DNA of 64,000 nucleotides, from positions 13,157 through 77,156 of the forward strand of contig JADGJC010000152.1 in NCBI GenBank assembly GCA_027596075.1, given 5' to 3'. Under the pieces are notes generated by a model. The model worked only from the letters and a program-made list of their open reading frames with translations, did no database searches and had not been told where the DNA came from. The number at the start of each line of letters is the position of its first letter. Position 1 is the stretch's first letter. The position numbers were made by a program, and so were the translations under genes. Shown in pieces: positions 35,395 through 45,531 of this stretch. Source of the stretch: Rhizophlyctis rosea (Eukaryota; Chytridiomycota; Chytridiomycetes; Rhizophlyctidales; Rhizophlyctidaceae).

Positions 35395-36540
35395 TTATGG
35401 CGGGCATTACCCAAGAATCGTCAGAAGCAGTTGAAGCAGAGAGTCAATTGGGGAAAGATTTGGGATCTTGGAGGGTCGTGCTTTTGGGTTGTTATTCTTG
35501 CCTCCATATCTTTATTTGCGCCTGCGAGGGGGGAGGGGTTAGGAGCATTGTGGTCAGGGAGCTTGAGAGGATGCTCTACTCAAAGAGGGAAGGACCCCGA
35601 AACGGAGTTGATGGGGTCACCACCACAAAATTTTGATGATGGTAAAATGGGCAGAATGGAACAGAATGGACACCCTCGTACAATTTCTCTTAATTAAACA
35701 ACATCTATCAATCTTTCGAATCATCGTAGTGGTCAACGGCGAACGAGCAAGTTACAAAGCCCCATCCTTTGCACCCAAAATATCGCGAACACGGTCGGTG
35801 CTACTGTACGAGGTTGCATCGAAGTTCCTGACGTAAGGCAGTTAGAAGGGGAAGGATGGGGGTTGGGAATCATATGGGGGGGGGGGGGAATATTACAGCG
35901 TTCATGGCGTGTTATACCCTTTCTGGCGTTGTTACGAAGGGAGAAACGGGCGGCACGGTGTGTCTTGTGTAATGAGTTGGTGCGAGTCAGAAGAGAGAAA
36001 GGGTGACAAGGAGAGAGTATCAAGCTGCGCCCCTGTGATGAAAGAGGGGGGGGATTCTTCACATACAGTTAGAGGATAGTTTTTGTGTTTCTTTATTTCC
36101 CCGATCCTCGGTGTTTTGTTGTGTTTTTCTTTCGGACTTTGGAGAATACGAATCGTTTTTGTTTGATTCATCTTTTTTGCTTTTTTGGGTTCGAGTTGAC
36201 CATGAGTGATGGGCATGCGCTGAGCCCCGCAAGATGATAGAGTGATTTCATCATCCAGCTCCAAGGGCTTGCCAGCATACGAGACCACATATTGCAGTAA
36301 TGCCATCTGGACCCACACCACAGAACTCCACCTCCTCATATGCTGCCGCTCTCGATCTATTTGTCTTTACGCCACCCTCTTGTTCTTTCCGTCAATACAG
36401 CCGGGTCTCACTAAGGTCCTAGGAAAAATAAACTCCCTATCCATCTAATCACCGGCGTGCACGATGGTTCTCATTAATATTCAAAAAAAAGCTCATAACT
36501 ACACATTGAAATTGCCCCAAAGTGTTACAACGAATATACA
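35395..36540. other. Convergent intergenic region, no gene
   Basis: Between the 3' ends of the RapGAP gene and the next minus-strand gene. A G-run lies at 35876-35888. Plus-strand frames at 35352-35697 overlap each other in different frames and show no motif. Confidence 0.55.
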
Positions 36541-37320
36541 CTATTGATGAAACGCCTCAAAAGCTTCCAAAATATGGGGTTCCAACTCCTTCAGTGATGT
36601 CCCACCGTCAAATCTACCTGCAAGGTACCCATCACAATCAACCAGAACCATCTCAAAAGCCTCAACGAGACCTCCCCGTTTCTTATGATCAGCCCCCTGC
36701 TGGTCAGATTGCTGATGAACCCATGCAAATAGCTCATGAGCGTCGGTCTGGTCATGCGCTACGGGCTGCAAAAGAGGAAATGTCACGCCGTAGGCAGCTC
36801 TGCAAGGAACATGGATAATTCCAGTAGATTCGTGGAGTGATAGATCGCAAGGAGGGTCACGGTCGAGATCATCATCATCTCCGTAACCGTATGAGTCTTG
36901 GTATATTTGCTCCTCCTCTTCATCACCAATTTGCCGCACCTCCTCCCCTTTAGACGGATCAGGCTCTTCAGGTGGGCCCACATCATTCCCTGCCTCATCC
37001 TGCTGCCCGCCTTCCCATCTCATCCCAAGTATGGGTACACCAAACGTCCGCATACTTCTCTTGTGGTTACCAAAGAGGTCTGCATCTAGATCCGCGTACT
37101 TCCCGGTAGTGTACTTGAGGTATAAATTATCTAGGTAATGGCAACGGGAACGGATGGCAGCGACGTCTCCGTGGGTGGGGAGGGTGACGAAGAGGATTGG
37201 ATTGCCGGGGAAATGGCCGACTCCGTCACGGTCTGGTCCTGATAGATGCCAGAGGCCGACGGGGTCTCCTGAGGCTTTGGTGAGGTTGAGGGAGTAGAAG
37301 GAGTCGTTTGGGTTGGACAT
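36541..37320 (-). CDS. Hypothetical soluble protein with acidic centre
   Basis: Uninterrupted frame of 259 residues from the ATG at 37320; the frame is open further upstream to 37461, but that part looks like leader sequence. No signal peptide from the chosen start. The N-terminal part reads like a compact globular fold (VGLWHLSGPDRDGVG, NPILFVTLPTHGDV). An acidic, Glu/Asp-rich linker in the middle (GDEEEEQIYQ, GDDDDLDRD) is followed by a second globular part (FEMVLVDCDGYLAGRFDGG). No family recognised. The gene is head-to-head with the unknown gene at 37733, 412 bases away. Confidence 0.65.
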   Translation of the reverse strand: MSNPNDSFYSLNLTKASGDPVGLWHLSGPDRDGVGHFPGNPILFVTLPTHGDVAAIRSRCHYLDNLYLKYTTGKYADLDADLFGNHKRSMRTFGVPILGMRWEGGQQDEAGNDVGPPEEPDPSKGEEVRQIGDEEEEQIYQDSYGYGDDDDLDRDPPCDLSLHESTGIIHVPCRAAYGVTFPLLQPVAHDQTDAHELFAWVHQQSDQQGADHKKRGGLVEAFEMVLVDCDGYLAGRFDGGTSLKELEPHILEAFEAFHQ

Positions 37321-37732
37321 TGTGGTGGTTTTGCGGGTTTGGCAAAAGGAAGAAGTATAGGATGAGATTATGAGCCGTGAGATGCCGAATGCATGTAGTC
37401 TACGGCAAATGCTTGAGAGAGAGAACATGAAGAAGGGGGGGAAGGGTAAGTGTGTCGTCAAATGCTCACGTCGAAGGTCCTGTCGTGGTTAGTATATTTC
37501 ACCCTTGCAAACTGGGACGGAGAAGGGTTGCAACACATGGAGATGCGGCTTTTCGCAGGTCCTGGTGCGCATGGTCGCCGGCCCAACATCGAGTCGACGC
37601 GTCAGGAGGTGACGGCTGCTATAAATACCACCACCAGCGTCCATCCCCTTTCTTTTCCTCAGACTCCTCCCCGACAACATACAACCATCAATTTTACTCC
37701 CACCACAAAGCAAATCGGCATTCCACAAAATA
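37321..37732. other. Divergent promoter region
   Basis: The 412 bases between two divergently transcribed unknown genes. One TATA box serves the rightward gene; none was seen for the leftward one. Confidence 0.5.
37620..37627 (+). promoter_or_regulatory. TATA box of the gene at 37733
   Basis: TATAAATA about 105 bases upstream of the ATG at 37733. Confidence 0.45.
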
Positions 37733-38821
37733 ATGTCCGCCTCTCCATCCACCATCGCTCGTTTGCACCGCAAGACGTCCCAAACTTGGGTTCGTTCCCC
37801 CGCCACTATCGACTCATTCGTGCCCATTGCTCGCATCCAAACTTCCAGCATTGAAAGTTTCCATTCTCCTGAGTGCTTTTCCTCCTCCATCACAGCATCC
37901 TTCCACACCGCTCCCGAACATGCTTCTTTATCCATCCCAGAGTCCTTCCACACTGTTGAGAACTCCTTCCCCCTTGATTTGCCCCGTTCCCAAACCGTGG
38001 ACAGTTACGTGACTGTTCCTACTGTCCGCATGACATCTTCGGACATGGAAGACATATCTCTTGTACTTGAGCCACTTCCTGAGTGTATGTCCGCGGAATC
38101 GTTCTCCTCCCATATCCCCGACTTTCCCTCCACCATTGCCCTGCCTGCTCTCACACCCCTTGCCCAAACCTTTCTGGTTGACGACGACGACAATGGCATT
38201 CCGCCCAACGCACCCATAGCGCCCCGTTTCCAGGATATGATCATTGCGAGGGGTGATAGCGTTCTTTCGGAGTGGTCTGATATAGGTGAAGAAGGGGAGG
38301 AGTATGTCCGGGAGTCGACACCTTCCCCTCTACCGAGGCCAACGAGAATTCCATCCCATCCTTTGGGAAACATGGATGATGCAGTAATGGCGCAAGCAAA
38401 TGATGTTAATGGACAGTTTACTTCTCCTCCTCCTTCACATCCTTCCAATCCTTCCACCACCATATTGTCCCACTCCTTGTCCCACTCCCCCCGATTAACC
38501 CGCATCTCAACATCCCTTTGGTCTCGTACAACCCCTACACTCTCACGTTTCCTATCCCTCTCTTCCATCCCAAAACCAATTCGCCGCCACCCTTCCAAAT
38601 CCAAGACAGCAAGAGTCGTTTCCACTTCAAAGAACCGATCTCCATCAATCAGAAGGATCTACCTTACTCGTCAGACTCTTCGCAATGCCGCGAAGTACGG
38701 CCACGGGGGTTCGAGACGTTACACTCGACTTGCACGCTCGGGATCGTTTGCGGGGAGTGGATGGGAGCGGGCGAGGGAGGACAGACTTGTAAAACGGGGA
38801 AGGGTCACCAAGTGTTGGTAG
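37733..38821 (+). CDS. Hypothetical Ser/Pro-rich protein with short internal repeats
   Basis: Single-exon frame of 362 residues. The N-terminal third contains repeated ESFHS/ESFHT/DSFVP/DSYVT-type units spaced by about 12-20 residues. The middle is acidic and disordered (VDDDDNG, EEGEEYVRE), followed by Pro/Ser-rich stretches. The C-terminal 120 residues are strongly basic (RRHPSKSK, SRRYTRLARSG). No signal peptide, transmembrane helix or known domain. Probably a disordered nuclear or cytosolic regulatory protein; that is inference. A TATA box upstream and a long unbroken frame support a real gene. Confidence 0.65.
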   Translation: MSASPSTIARLHRKTSQTWVRSPATIDSFVPIARIQTSSIESFHSPECFSSSITASFHTAPEHASLSIPESFHTVENSFPLDLPRSQTVDSYVTVPTVRMTSSDMEDISLVLEPLPECMSAESFSSHIPDFPSTIALPALTPLAQTFLVDDDDNGIPPNAPIAPRFQDMIIARGDSVLSEWSDIGEEGEEYVRESTPSPLPRPTRIPSHPLGNMDDAVMAQANDVNGQFTSPPPSHPSNPSTTILSHSLSHSPRLTRISTSLWSRTTPTLSRFLSLSSIPKPIRRHPSKSKTARVVSTSKNRSPSIRRIYLTRQTLRNAAKYGHGGSRRYTRLARSGSFAGSGWERAREDRLVKRGRVTKCW

Positions 38822-39629
38822 ATGTTGGTCAAGGGCGGCAATGCAAAGACGCTTGGCCATAGTAACGAACTATTCGCAAGGAACCATCATAGATGTATAT
38901 ATATTACATGTAGAGTCGCATATACAGCTACTAAAAAAGCGACCATGTAAAGTACCATGGAGATAAATAAACAAATTCATGATGTTCATTTTGTGTAGAA
39001 TTGTGGTCTCCCGTGTTTCACGAGTTGAACCATTGAAAGGAACACTTGTCAAATTGGTCCGAAAAAAGACACCTGGTTACCACAATAGCTCAATACGTAG
39101 ATTGATCAAGAACACTGCCCTCAAAATTGTGTGGTTACATTGACCATCCGTTGCGTCAACTTGGGGATTCCATTTTCCCTTCTGCACGGATGACTAGTAT
39201 GCTTTTTAGTATGCTTTTCAGGGTCTGCACCACACCACTCTCACCGGCAGGCTATTTGTGGCAGTGTGCTCTCAACAAGGCTGCTGCGGGCCGCCAAGCC
39301 ACCGACTATCCCACCGGAGGCCTCCCACTTCGGAGCCCACTCACACAAGGTCTCAGCCTCAAAAGACCCTAAAAGCACCTCCGCTGTGTTCGCACATATC
39401 CATGATTGGCCAGATTGGATACCCAACGCAGGTGCATGTGCACGCCTCCAATGCAAAAGCTGGAGTTCTGGGGATGTAATGTAAAAAGTTGTAAGCACTG
39501 TGCAGCTGAGGGAGGCAGAAGGAGCAGGGTGGGTATAAATAGGTGTACGACGGCAACACAACCTCTTAGAGCTATCCCTATCCTTCCCGCTCGTTTACTC
39601 TTTTTACGGACTGTTGAACACCCGAAAAG
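38822..39629. other. Intergenic, no supported gene
   Basis: About 0.8 kb. Contains the promoter of the cysteine-rich protein with its TATA box. Overlapping short frames on both strands show no motif. Confidence 0.55.
39534..39541 (+). promoter_or_regulatory. TATA box of the cysteine-rich secreted protein gene
   Basis: TATAAATA preceded by GGG, about 90 bases upstream of the ATG at 39630. Confidence 0.5.
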
Positions 39630-41915
39630 ATGATGTGTAGCAACGCGCTCATCGTGCTCGCGTGTGTATTGGCACTCGCCATCCACACACTAGCCCATCC
39701 CCTCGCTCGTCGCCAATCCACTCAATACTCCATTTCCTGCAATCTACAATGTGCCCAAACTTTCGATGCTTGTTATGACCTCAGCATGCCGGGCCAGCCG
39801 ACCTGTATTGGCACTTTCCATGCATGTATCAGAGGTTGTGCCGCATTGCCACGAGAACCAGTACCGCCAACGCCACCAGCACATCGGCTGTGGGCATCGC
39901 GCTCCACCTGCCACAGCAGTTGCAATTATCTCGATTATAGATGTGGTGGAGACTTCCGGTGTGACCGGTTTGATAGTGATTGTCGGGCATTCTGTGCCGC
40001 GATACCTGCTACAGGTGCCACACAACCACAACCTCAACCCCAACCTGAACCCCAACCTGAACCCCAACCTCAACCGCAACCTGAATCCCAGCCTGAATCC
40101 CAGCCAGAATCCCAGCCTGCAGTCGCATCCATCCGTTACTCCACCACCCCCTTCCATCACCGCCAATCCCTGAATGCTCCACCTTTGCGGACATGCCCCA
40201 CCTCCTCAGTATGCAGCGACGAATATTACCAATGCATGGGTGGACAGAGCTACATGGAATACACCTGTCGAATCAAACACATATACTGCATGGAAACCCG
40301 CTGCCCTCCCCAACCTCTGCCTCAAGGTCCAGTTCAACCTGAAGCCCAACCTGAACCTCAACCTGAAACCCAACCAGAAGGCTCCGTCAGCGGTTTTCGC
40401 CCCACCCATTTCCATCACGCCCAATACCTCTCGTGGAACTGCGGCATCACGTCGGGATGCGACGATGCATTGAATCAGTGCATGAGACAAAGGCGACTCC
40501 AACCCTACTGTAAAACTGACTACCAAATCTGCTTGGCTCTCCGCTGCCCGCCGACAGTGCAACCTGTTAGTCCAACACAACCGAAAAGTCCAACGCAACC
40601 CGTCAGTAGTTTCAAATTTAGCAACGCCCAAGGGCGTCACGTATCCGGCGTACGGTACAGTGCCGCTACCGACTCGGAAAACCCAGACTCTCCCCAACCC
40701 AAACCCGAAACGCCGAGCCCTCAACCCCCCACATCCAACGACCCTCAAGACCCACCACAACCGCAAAAAGAAGACCCCAAAGCCTGCCTCGACAAATGCT
40801 ACGCCGAAGAAGACGCATGCAGTAGACGCCCATCGTCCATATACTTTGGCTGCTGGCAGGATTGTGAGTCACAGTGTTGGCCCCCAGAAAGCAAGTGGAA
40901 GTGGCGGTTCTTCAGATCAAGCGATGCTCACCGTGGTGATCGTCATATATCCCGCGTTCGGTATGGTGCCGCCACGACCAACTCGGAAAACCCTAACTCC
41001 CAACCCGAACCCCAACGCGAAACCCCCGTCCCGCAACCTCCCAAACCCGCCACATCCAACAACCCTTGGGACCCACAACCCCAACGAGAAGACCCTCAAG
41101 TCTGCTTGGACAAATGCAACGCCGAAGAAGAGGAATGCAGGAAACAACCATGGGCAATGCACGTTGGCTGTTCATACAATTGTGTGTGGAAGTGTATGTA
41201 CTCTGGGCGCATAGGGTACTTCAGATCAAGCGGCGCTTACGGTCGTGGCCGTCATGTATCTGGCGTTCGGTATAGTGCTGCTACGGATTCGGAACATCCG
41301 GACTCCCAACAAGAACAACAACCCAAACCTGAACAACAACAACAACAACAACAACAACCTGAACCCCAAACCTCAGAACCTCACCCAGACCCACGACCCC
41401 CCAACGACCCAGAACCAGAACCAGAACCCAAACCAGAAGAAATCTACCAAGCCTGCGTAGACAAATGCACCGCCGACGAAATCGCATGCCAAGCCAAACC
41501 GCAAACCTCGGGAACCTTCCAAAGAGAGTGTAGCTTCAATTGCTCGGAGCGGTGTAAGCCGCGTCGGACATTTGTTTTGTCGTGGTCCCCCAAACCAAGC
41601 AGTGCTCACCGTGGTCGTCATGTATCCGGCGTTCGCTACAGTGCTGCTACTACCGACTCGGAAAACCCAGACTCTCAACAACCGGAATCTGAACCTGAAC
41701 CCCAGCCCGAACCCGAACCCCAACCCGTCCCACAACCCGCCAACGACCCCCCACCACCACCATCCCCCAACCCGGAAGAACAAAAACTCCTCGCCTGCAT
41801 GGCCAAATGCGACGCCGACGAAGCCGCATGCAGGGCAAACCCGAAAAGCATTAAAGGAGAGTGTCGCTATAATTGTTCGGAGAGGTGTAGGCCTGAGCGC
41901 AAGTGGATTTGGTGA
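39630..41915 (+). CDS. Secreted modular protein with eight six-cysteine modules
   Basis: Single-exon frame of 761 residues. A signal peptide (LIVLACVLALAIHTLAHP) is followed by LARR, a possible Kex2-like site. Eight six-cysteine modules follow. Modules 1-4 have C-x3/5-C-x6-C-x5/10-C-x6-C-x3/4-C; modules 5-8 have C-x3-C-x6-C-x10/13-C-x3-C-x3-C with an acidic second segment (AEED, AEEEE, ADEIA, ADEAA). Linkers are Pro/Gln/Glu-rich (QPQPEPQ, QQQQQ). Modules 5-8 are also separated by a repeated spacer, RHVSGVRYSAATDSENPDS with small changes. The CxxxC...CxxxC pattern recalls helical-hairpin disulphide folds (inference only). No enzyme domain, CBM or known family was recognised. Likely secreted or wall-associated. 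Confidence 0.85.
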   Translation: MMCSNALIVLACVLALAIHTLAHPLARRQSTQYSISCNLQCAQTFDACYDLSMPGQPTCIGTFHACIRGCAALPREPVPPTPPAHRLWASRSTCHSSCNYLDYRCGGDFRCDRFDSDCRAFCAAIPATGATQPQPQPQPEPQPEPQPQPQPESQPESQPESQPAVASIRYSTTPFHHRQSLNAPPLRTCPTSSVCSDEYYQCMGGQSYMEYTCRIKHIYCMETRCPPQPLPQGPVQPEAQPEPQPETQPEGSVSGFRPTHFHHAQYLSWNCGITSGCDDALNQCMRQRRLQPYCKTDYQICLALRCPPTVQPVSPTQPKSPTQPVSSFKFSNAQGRHVSGVRYSAATDSENPDSPQPKPETPSPQPPTSNDPQDPPQPQKEDPKACLDKCYAEEDACSRRPSSIYFGCWQDCESQCWPPESKWKWRFFRSSDAHRGDRHISRVRYGAATTNSENPNSQPEPQRETPVPQPPKPATSNNPWDPQPQREDPQVCLDKCNAEEEECRKQPWAMHVGCSYNCVWKCMYSGRIGYFRSSGAYGRGRHVSGVRYSAATDSEHPDSQQEQQPKPEQQQQQQQQPEPQTSEPHPDPRPPNDPEPEPEPKPEEIYQACVDKCTADEIACQAKPQTSGTFQRECSFNCSERCKPRRTFVLSWSPKPSSAHRGRHVSGVRYSAATTDSENPDSQQPESEPEPQPEPEPQPVPQPANDPPPPPSPNPEEQKLLACMAKCDADEAACRANPKSIKGECRYNCSERCRPERKWIW
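40630..41690 (+). repeat. Tandem spacer-plus-module repeats within the cysteine-rich gene
   Basis: The spacer encoding (R)HVSGVRYSAATDSENPDS or a close variant begins near 40634, 40942, 41253 and 41617, about 310-365 bases apart. Each copy is followed by a P/Q/E linker and a six-cysteine module. This is a clear coding tandem repeat with period set by linker length. Confidence 0.85.
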
Positions 41916-42018
41916 TTTTTTTACTTTTTTTTTGTGAGGGGGGGAAGGTACCCGTTTTTTTTTGTTTAGTTTTTATATGGTGGAGGTGGAGGTCCGGGAA
42001 TGGGGGTGGGCGAGAGGG

Positions 42019-42028
42019 NNNNNNNNNN
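42019..42028. other. Assembly gap (10 N)
   Basis: Run of ten undetermined bases flanked by G-rich sequence; true length unknown. Confidence 0.98.
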
Positions 42029-43828
42029 GCGGCGGGGGGCGGCGGCGCCGTACTTGAAGTGGGACGGGCAGATGGCGGAGTAAACGTCTTATATAAGTAG
42101 TGGTTTTTAGGTGATGTACATGGCGCATAACATGATAGTGTATCGTGGATTGTTACAATCAATGCAAAAGAGTGGGCGTCAGGATGTTTGTTGATGAGTA
42201 ATTACCCATGTAGGTTGTGTATTTGAATGAGAGATTTGCTGTCCGGGAAGTCCAAATCAATCACCCCGCTGGGGATGACAGCGGTTTTTCATTGGGGATT
42301 GAGGATTTTGTTGCTATTGGGAGATGCGGGCCGTGGATAGACGAGTTGGTGCAGCCTTGGTGGTGATTCAGCTTTATGGACGGTTTCTGGCCCAGTGGTT
42401 GGACTTCGCGGATTATTAGATGGTTTTCTCTGATGTATTTGGTTTGCTTGTGTGTTTGCGGGCGGGAGCAAGTCTATTGTCAAATGACAACCCGCAACGC
42501 TTCAATTCATTGAAGTCAGTGACATTTTCGCTTAATTCAAAAGTCCATGGCAGCCGACATGTTCAACACGCATTTTGAATGTGTCAAGATTTTGCTCTCT
42601 TAGGTTGAAGATGAAACGCCGTCTTGTGAACCATCAAAGCGATTCGGCACTCGTCAACTGCGCAAAGCACATGGGAAAGTTTGTCACTTATGGGTTGGTG
42701 GCCTCTATGTATCAACTGCTCATTCCTTCCTGGACATCGACTGCTTCCAGATGCATGGCTATGATCCCGCCGTATTGTTCTGACGTTGAACGGGCGAGGG
42801 CGCGAGGGTCGCTCGGTCGAGGAAGATGTGAGATCGATAAGCAAAGAACTGACGTGTGTAGCAAGTGCTAGGAACGCCCCGTGGAAATTTGTATGCCCAT
42901 TTGTATGCGGGTATAATGGGCTCCCGCCCATTATGTAGATTGAACGAATGGTCCAGATGAAGACTCTTCTACTGCCTCAGTATTCCAATGGCCCGCCTGT
43001 TCCCAGATGTTATCCAGTGACGGTCTTGCAAGCCATGGAGCAGTCACTACAGCTCTTCAGTGCACCGATGCCGAGGTGTAGACAAATGTACGTGAGGAGC
43101 AACCCGTTCCCTCGATGAACCCCTTTGGGCCAGGTGATGCTGATGCACAACTTGCAGCTGTAAAGTGCGAATTTGACCATTTCAGTGCATGCTGGAACGG
43201 GATCAAAATTTGGATGTATGGACCGCTACAAGTAAAACAATCAATCCAACCGGATCTCTAACATGAGCAGGCAACTGCCACCAAAGATTGCCGGGAGTAG
43301 CCGTTCTGCTTGTCACTGCAGTAGAGGGAATTGATGGTCTGTGGCCGAACGTAGTTGTTGGCGGTGTAGAATAGTTTCTGAGTTGCCATTCGCCGGCGCG
43401 CAACCATTTCAACGAATACCTAGGAGCTGTCAGTCACTTTTGGAACAAGGATACACCAAGTGATGTAATCAACCAAACAAAGTCTAAAGTTGTGGCACCG
43501 AACTCTTCTCCCACCATCCCGTATATCTTGACAATACAGCTAATGCTGGTCAGGCAGCTGTTCTGCCTTTGGTGCTTTGTCTTGCTTTACAAGATTATCC
43601 TTTCGGGCCAACCAACCCTGCATGTCAATTTTGCTGCCACATAGCTCTGTTCTCCCATGATCAACAACTTGGACAACGTGGACCGACCCAGCATCTGGAA
43701 TGGGTTTGATATCGAAATGGACGGGAAAGAGACGCCTCTTAAAAGTTCTAAATTGAAAGGTCCCGTCTTGGTTCAGCCTTGGCCCAAAAGCGTGGCACAG
43801 CAATGCTTAGGTAATCCACCCGACTGTC

Positions 43829-43911
43829 GCTGGCTGGTTCTGGCTGGTTTCAACGCGTCTCTGGCTCCCCAGCCCACCCAGCCAGACCAAAACCAGCCAA
43901 ACTAGCCAGCC
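43829..43911. repeat. Inverted repeat, about 22-base arms
   Basis: The left arm (43829-43850, GCTGGCTGGTTCTGGCTGGT core) is the near-perfect reverse complement of the right arm (43890-43911). They enclose about 39 bases that themselves contain CAGCC/GGCTG words. It could form a hairpin. No target-site duplication was identified. Confidence 0.7.
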
Positions 43912-45531
43912 AATACAAGTCCCCGCCGCTCCCGCTATTAAGCGCGTTTACAGACCAAAATTTAACAAAAAAACTTCCCGACTGGGTCGGGTCTCCAACT
44001 CGAAAGACGCACAGTGACGCACCGATAGCTGAATTCCTACGAAGCATCCAAGACCCTCTACGGAGTCATCAAAATCTGCGACAATAAGGGCCAGGACAGC
44101 TGAGCGCAAGAAGTCAGGCATGCAAGTAAATGCATTGCAATCAGTTGCGGAAACAATCTTTGCAATTCATGATTGCTCAGCTATCTTTGGCTGAGTATAT
44201 TTCCGTGAAAGACGCATTGCACGTTTACGCCTTCCAATATGGGATGGCAAAAGCACGGCTGTCGGCACATTTGACTCACAGTTGTATCGAGTTCTCCTTT
44301 TGAGATGTGAAGAAAATCAAGGCGGTGGAGAGTGCAAGATTTAGAAAGTGCTAGGCCCTTTCGAGCTCCGAAGCCCACAGATACTCCGGCTGTCTGCAGC
44401 GCCTTGTGCAAGCATTTTGCATGGTCCTGGAATTCAAGGGTGCTGCGTCTCCGGCTCTCTGGCCCGCCATGACTGTGCCGTCAAGTCCAACTTGCAGCCC
44501 CCAACCCAAACTCGGCTGACCTTCTGACCCTTGAGCACTCTACATTGCTGCAGAAGGGAGCTCTCTATGACAGCGTCTCAATCCGTAAGGATGGAAAAAC
44601 CCTCCGTAGTGCACGCGGCTGCACTTGGTCAACATCGAAGAACGATATATAGAATGATTTACATAATGCACACTGGTATCCACCGTCATGCAACCACCCA
44701 TATTCCGAAGCACCGAATCTTTTCTGGTCTGCATAATACCGCGTGCTGTAGTTTTATGTCTTCGCTTTTGCTGCCACATTGAAGCATTCTTTTCGAAATG
44801 CCCTCGATCCCCATTGCATGCAGAACGGTTGGCAACATTGCCTCATTCCCACTGCCGCATTCAACAGGAGAGATGCGGATCATATAATAAACCCCACCAA
44901 TCACATTGGCACGCTGATATAGAACGATTCAAGTGTGGTGACGTTAGCGGCCCCCTCTCGTGCGAAGATTTTTCATAAGGAATGGGAGAAATCCCTTAAA
45001 ATCAACTGTTTGACATACCCTTCCGAAGATGCACTCATGGTTCGTGCAGTTTGCGAATTGATTCCGAGAACGAAATTTTTGATCTGATTCACAATCGAAA
45101 TGGCAATATTAAAGATGACATGCCGATTGGTGTATTCACCAAATGAGTGTCAGGACAATATGCTTCAATCAGTGCTGCCGTTTTATACGCGCCGAACTCT
45201 GGTAAACCTGGAAACACCGTATTGCTCTGGAGGAGTGTTCACCTTCAAATCCAAGGAAGTTGCACTTGATCACTGATCAGCCGCACCACTTTCGAGGCTC
45301 TGACACCTGAACCCTCACAATTATTGAATTCCAAATACAACACATCAATTCGACCATGACAAGTCAAACAGCAGGGTGAAAATCAAGCAACACTCACGGA
45401 CCAAAAAGAAGATTATCTTTGACATATGAAAACATACAAAAATATACATACATGATATTAAGTGCATAAGAAAATATTGTTACTACTAACCAACCTCGCT
45501 GTAAGTTACATGACTCATTAATAGTTACACA

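Larger units (their letters stand above)
41916..45531. other. Gene-poor 3.6 kb with assembly gap and an inverted repeat
   Basis: Contains ten Ns at 42019-42028 in a G-rich context and an inverted repeat at 43829-43911. Frames of 60-115 codons on both strands (for example 43540-43803 minus) show no domain and no splice chain. It may hold decayed gene remnants, but none can be named. Confidence 0.5.

Noticed and set aside
39744..40173. Overlapping frames on both strands in the cysteine-rich gene
   Set aside because: Shadows of the repetitive P/Q/E-coding sequence; only the 761-residue frame has a signal peptide and cysteine order.
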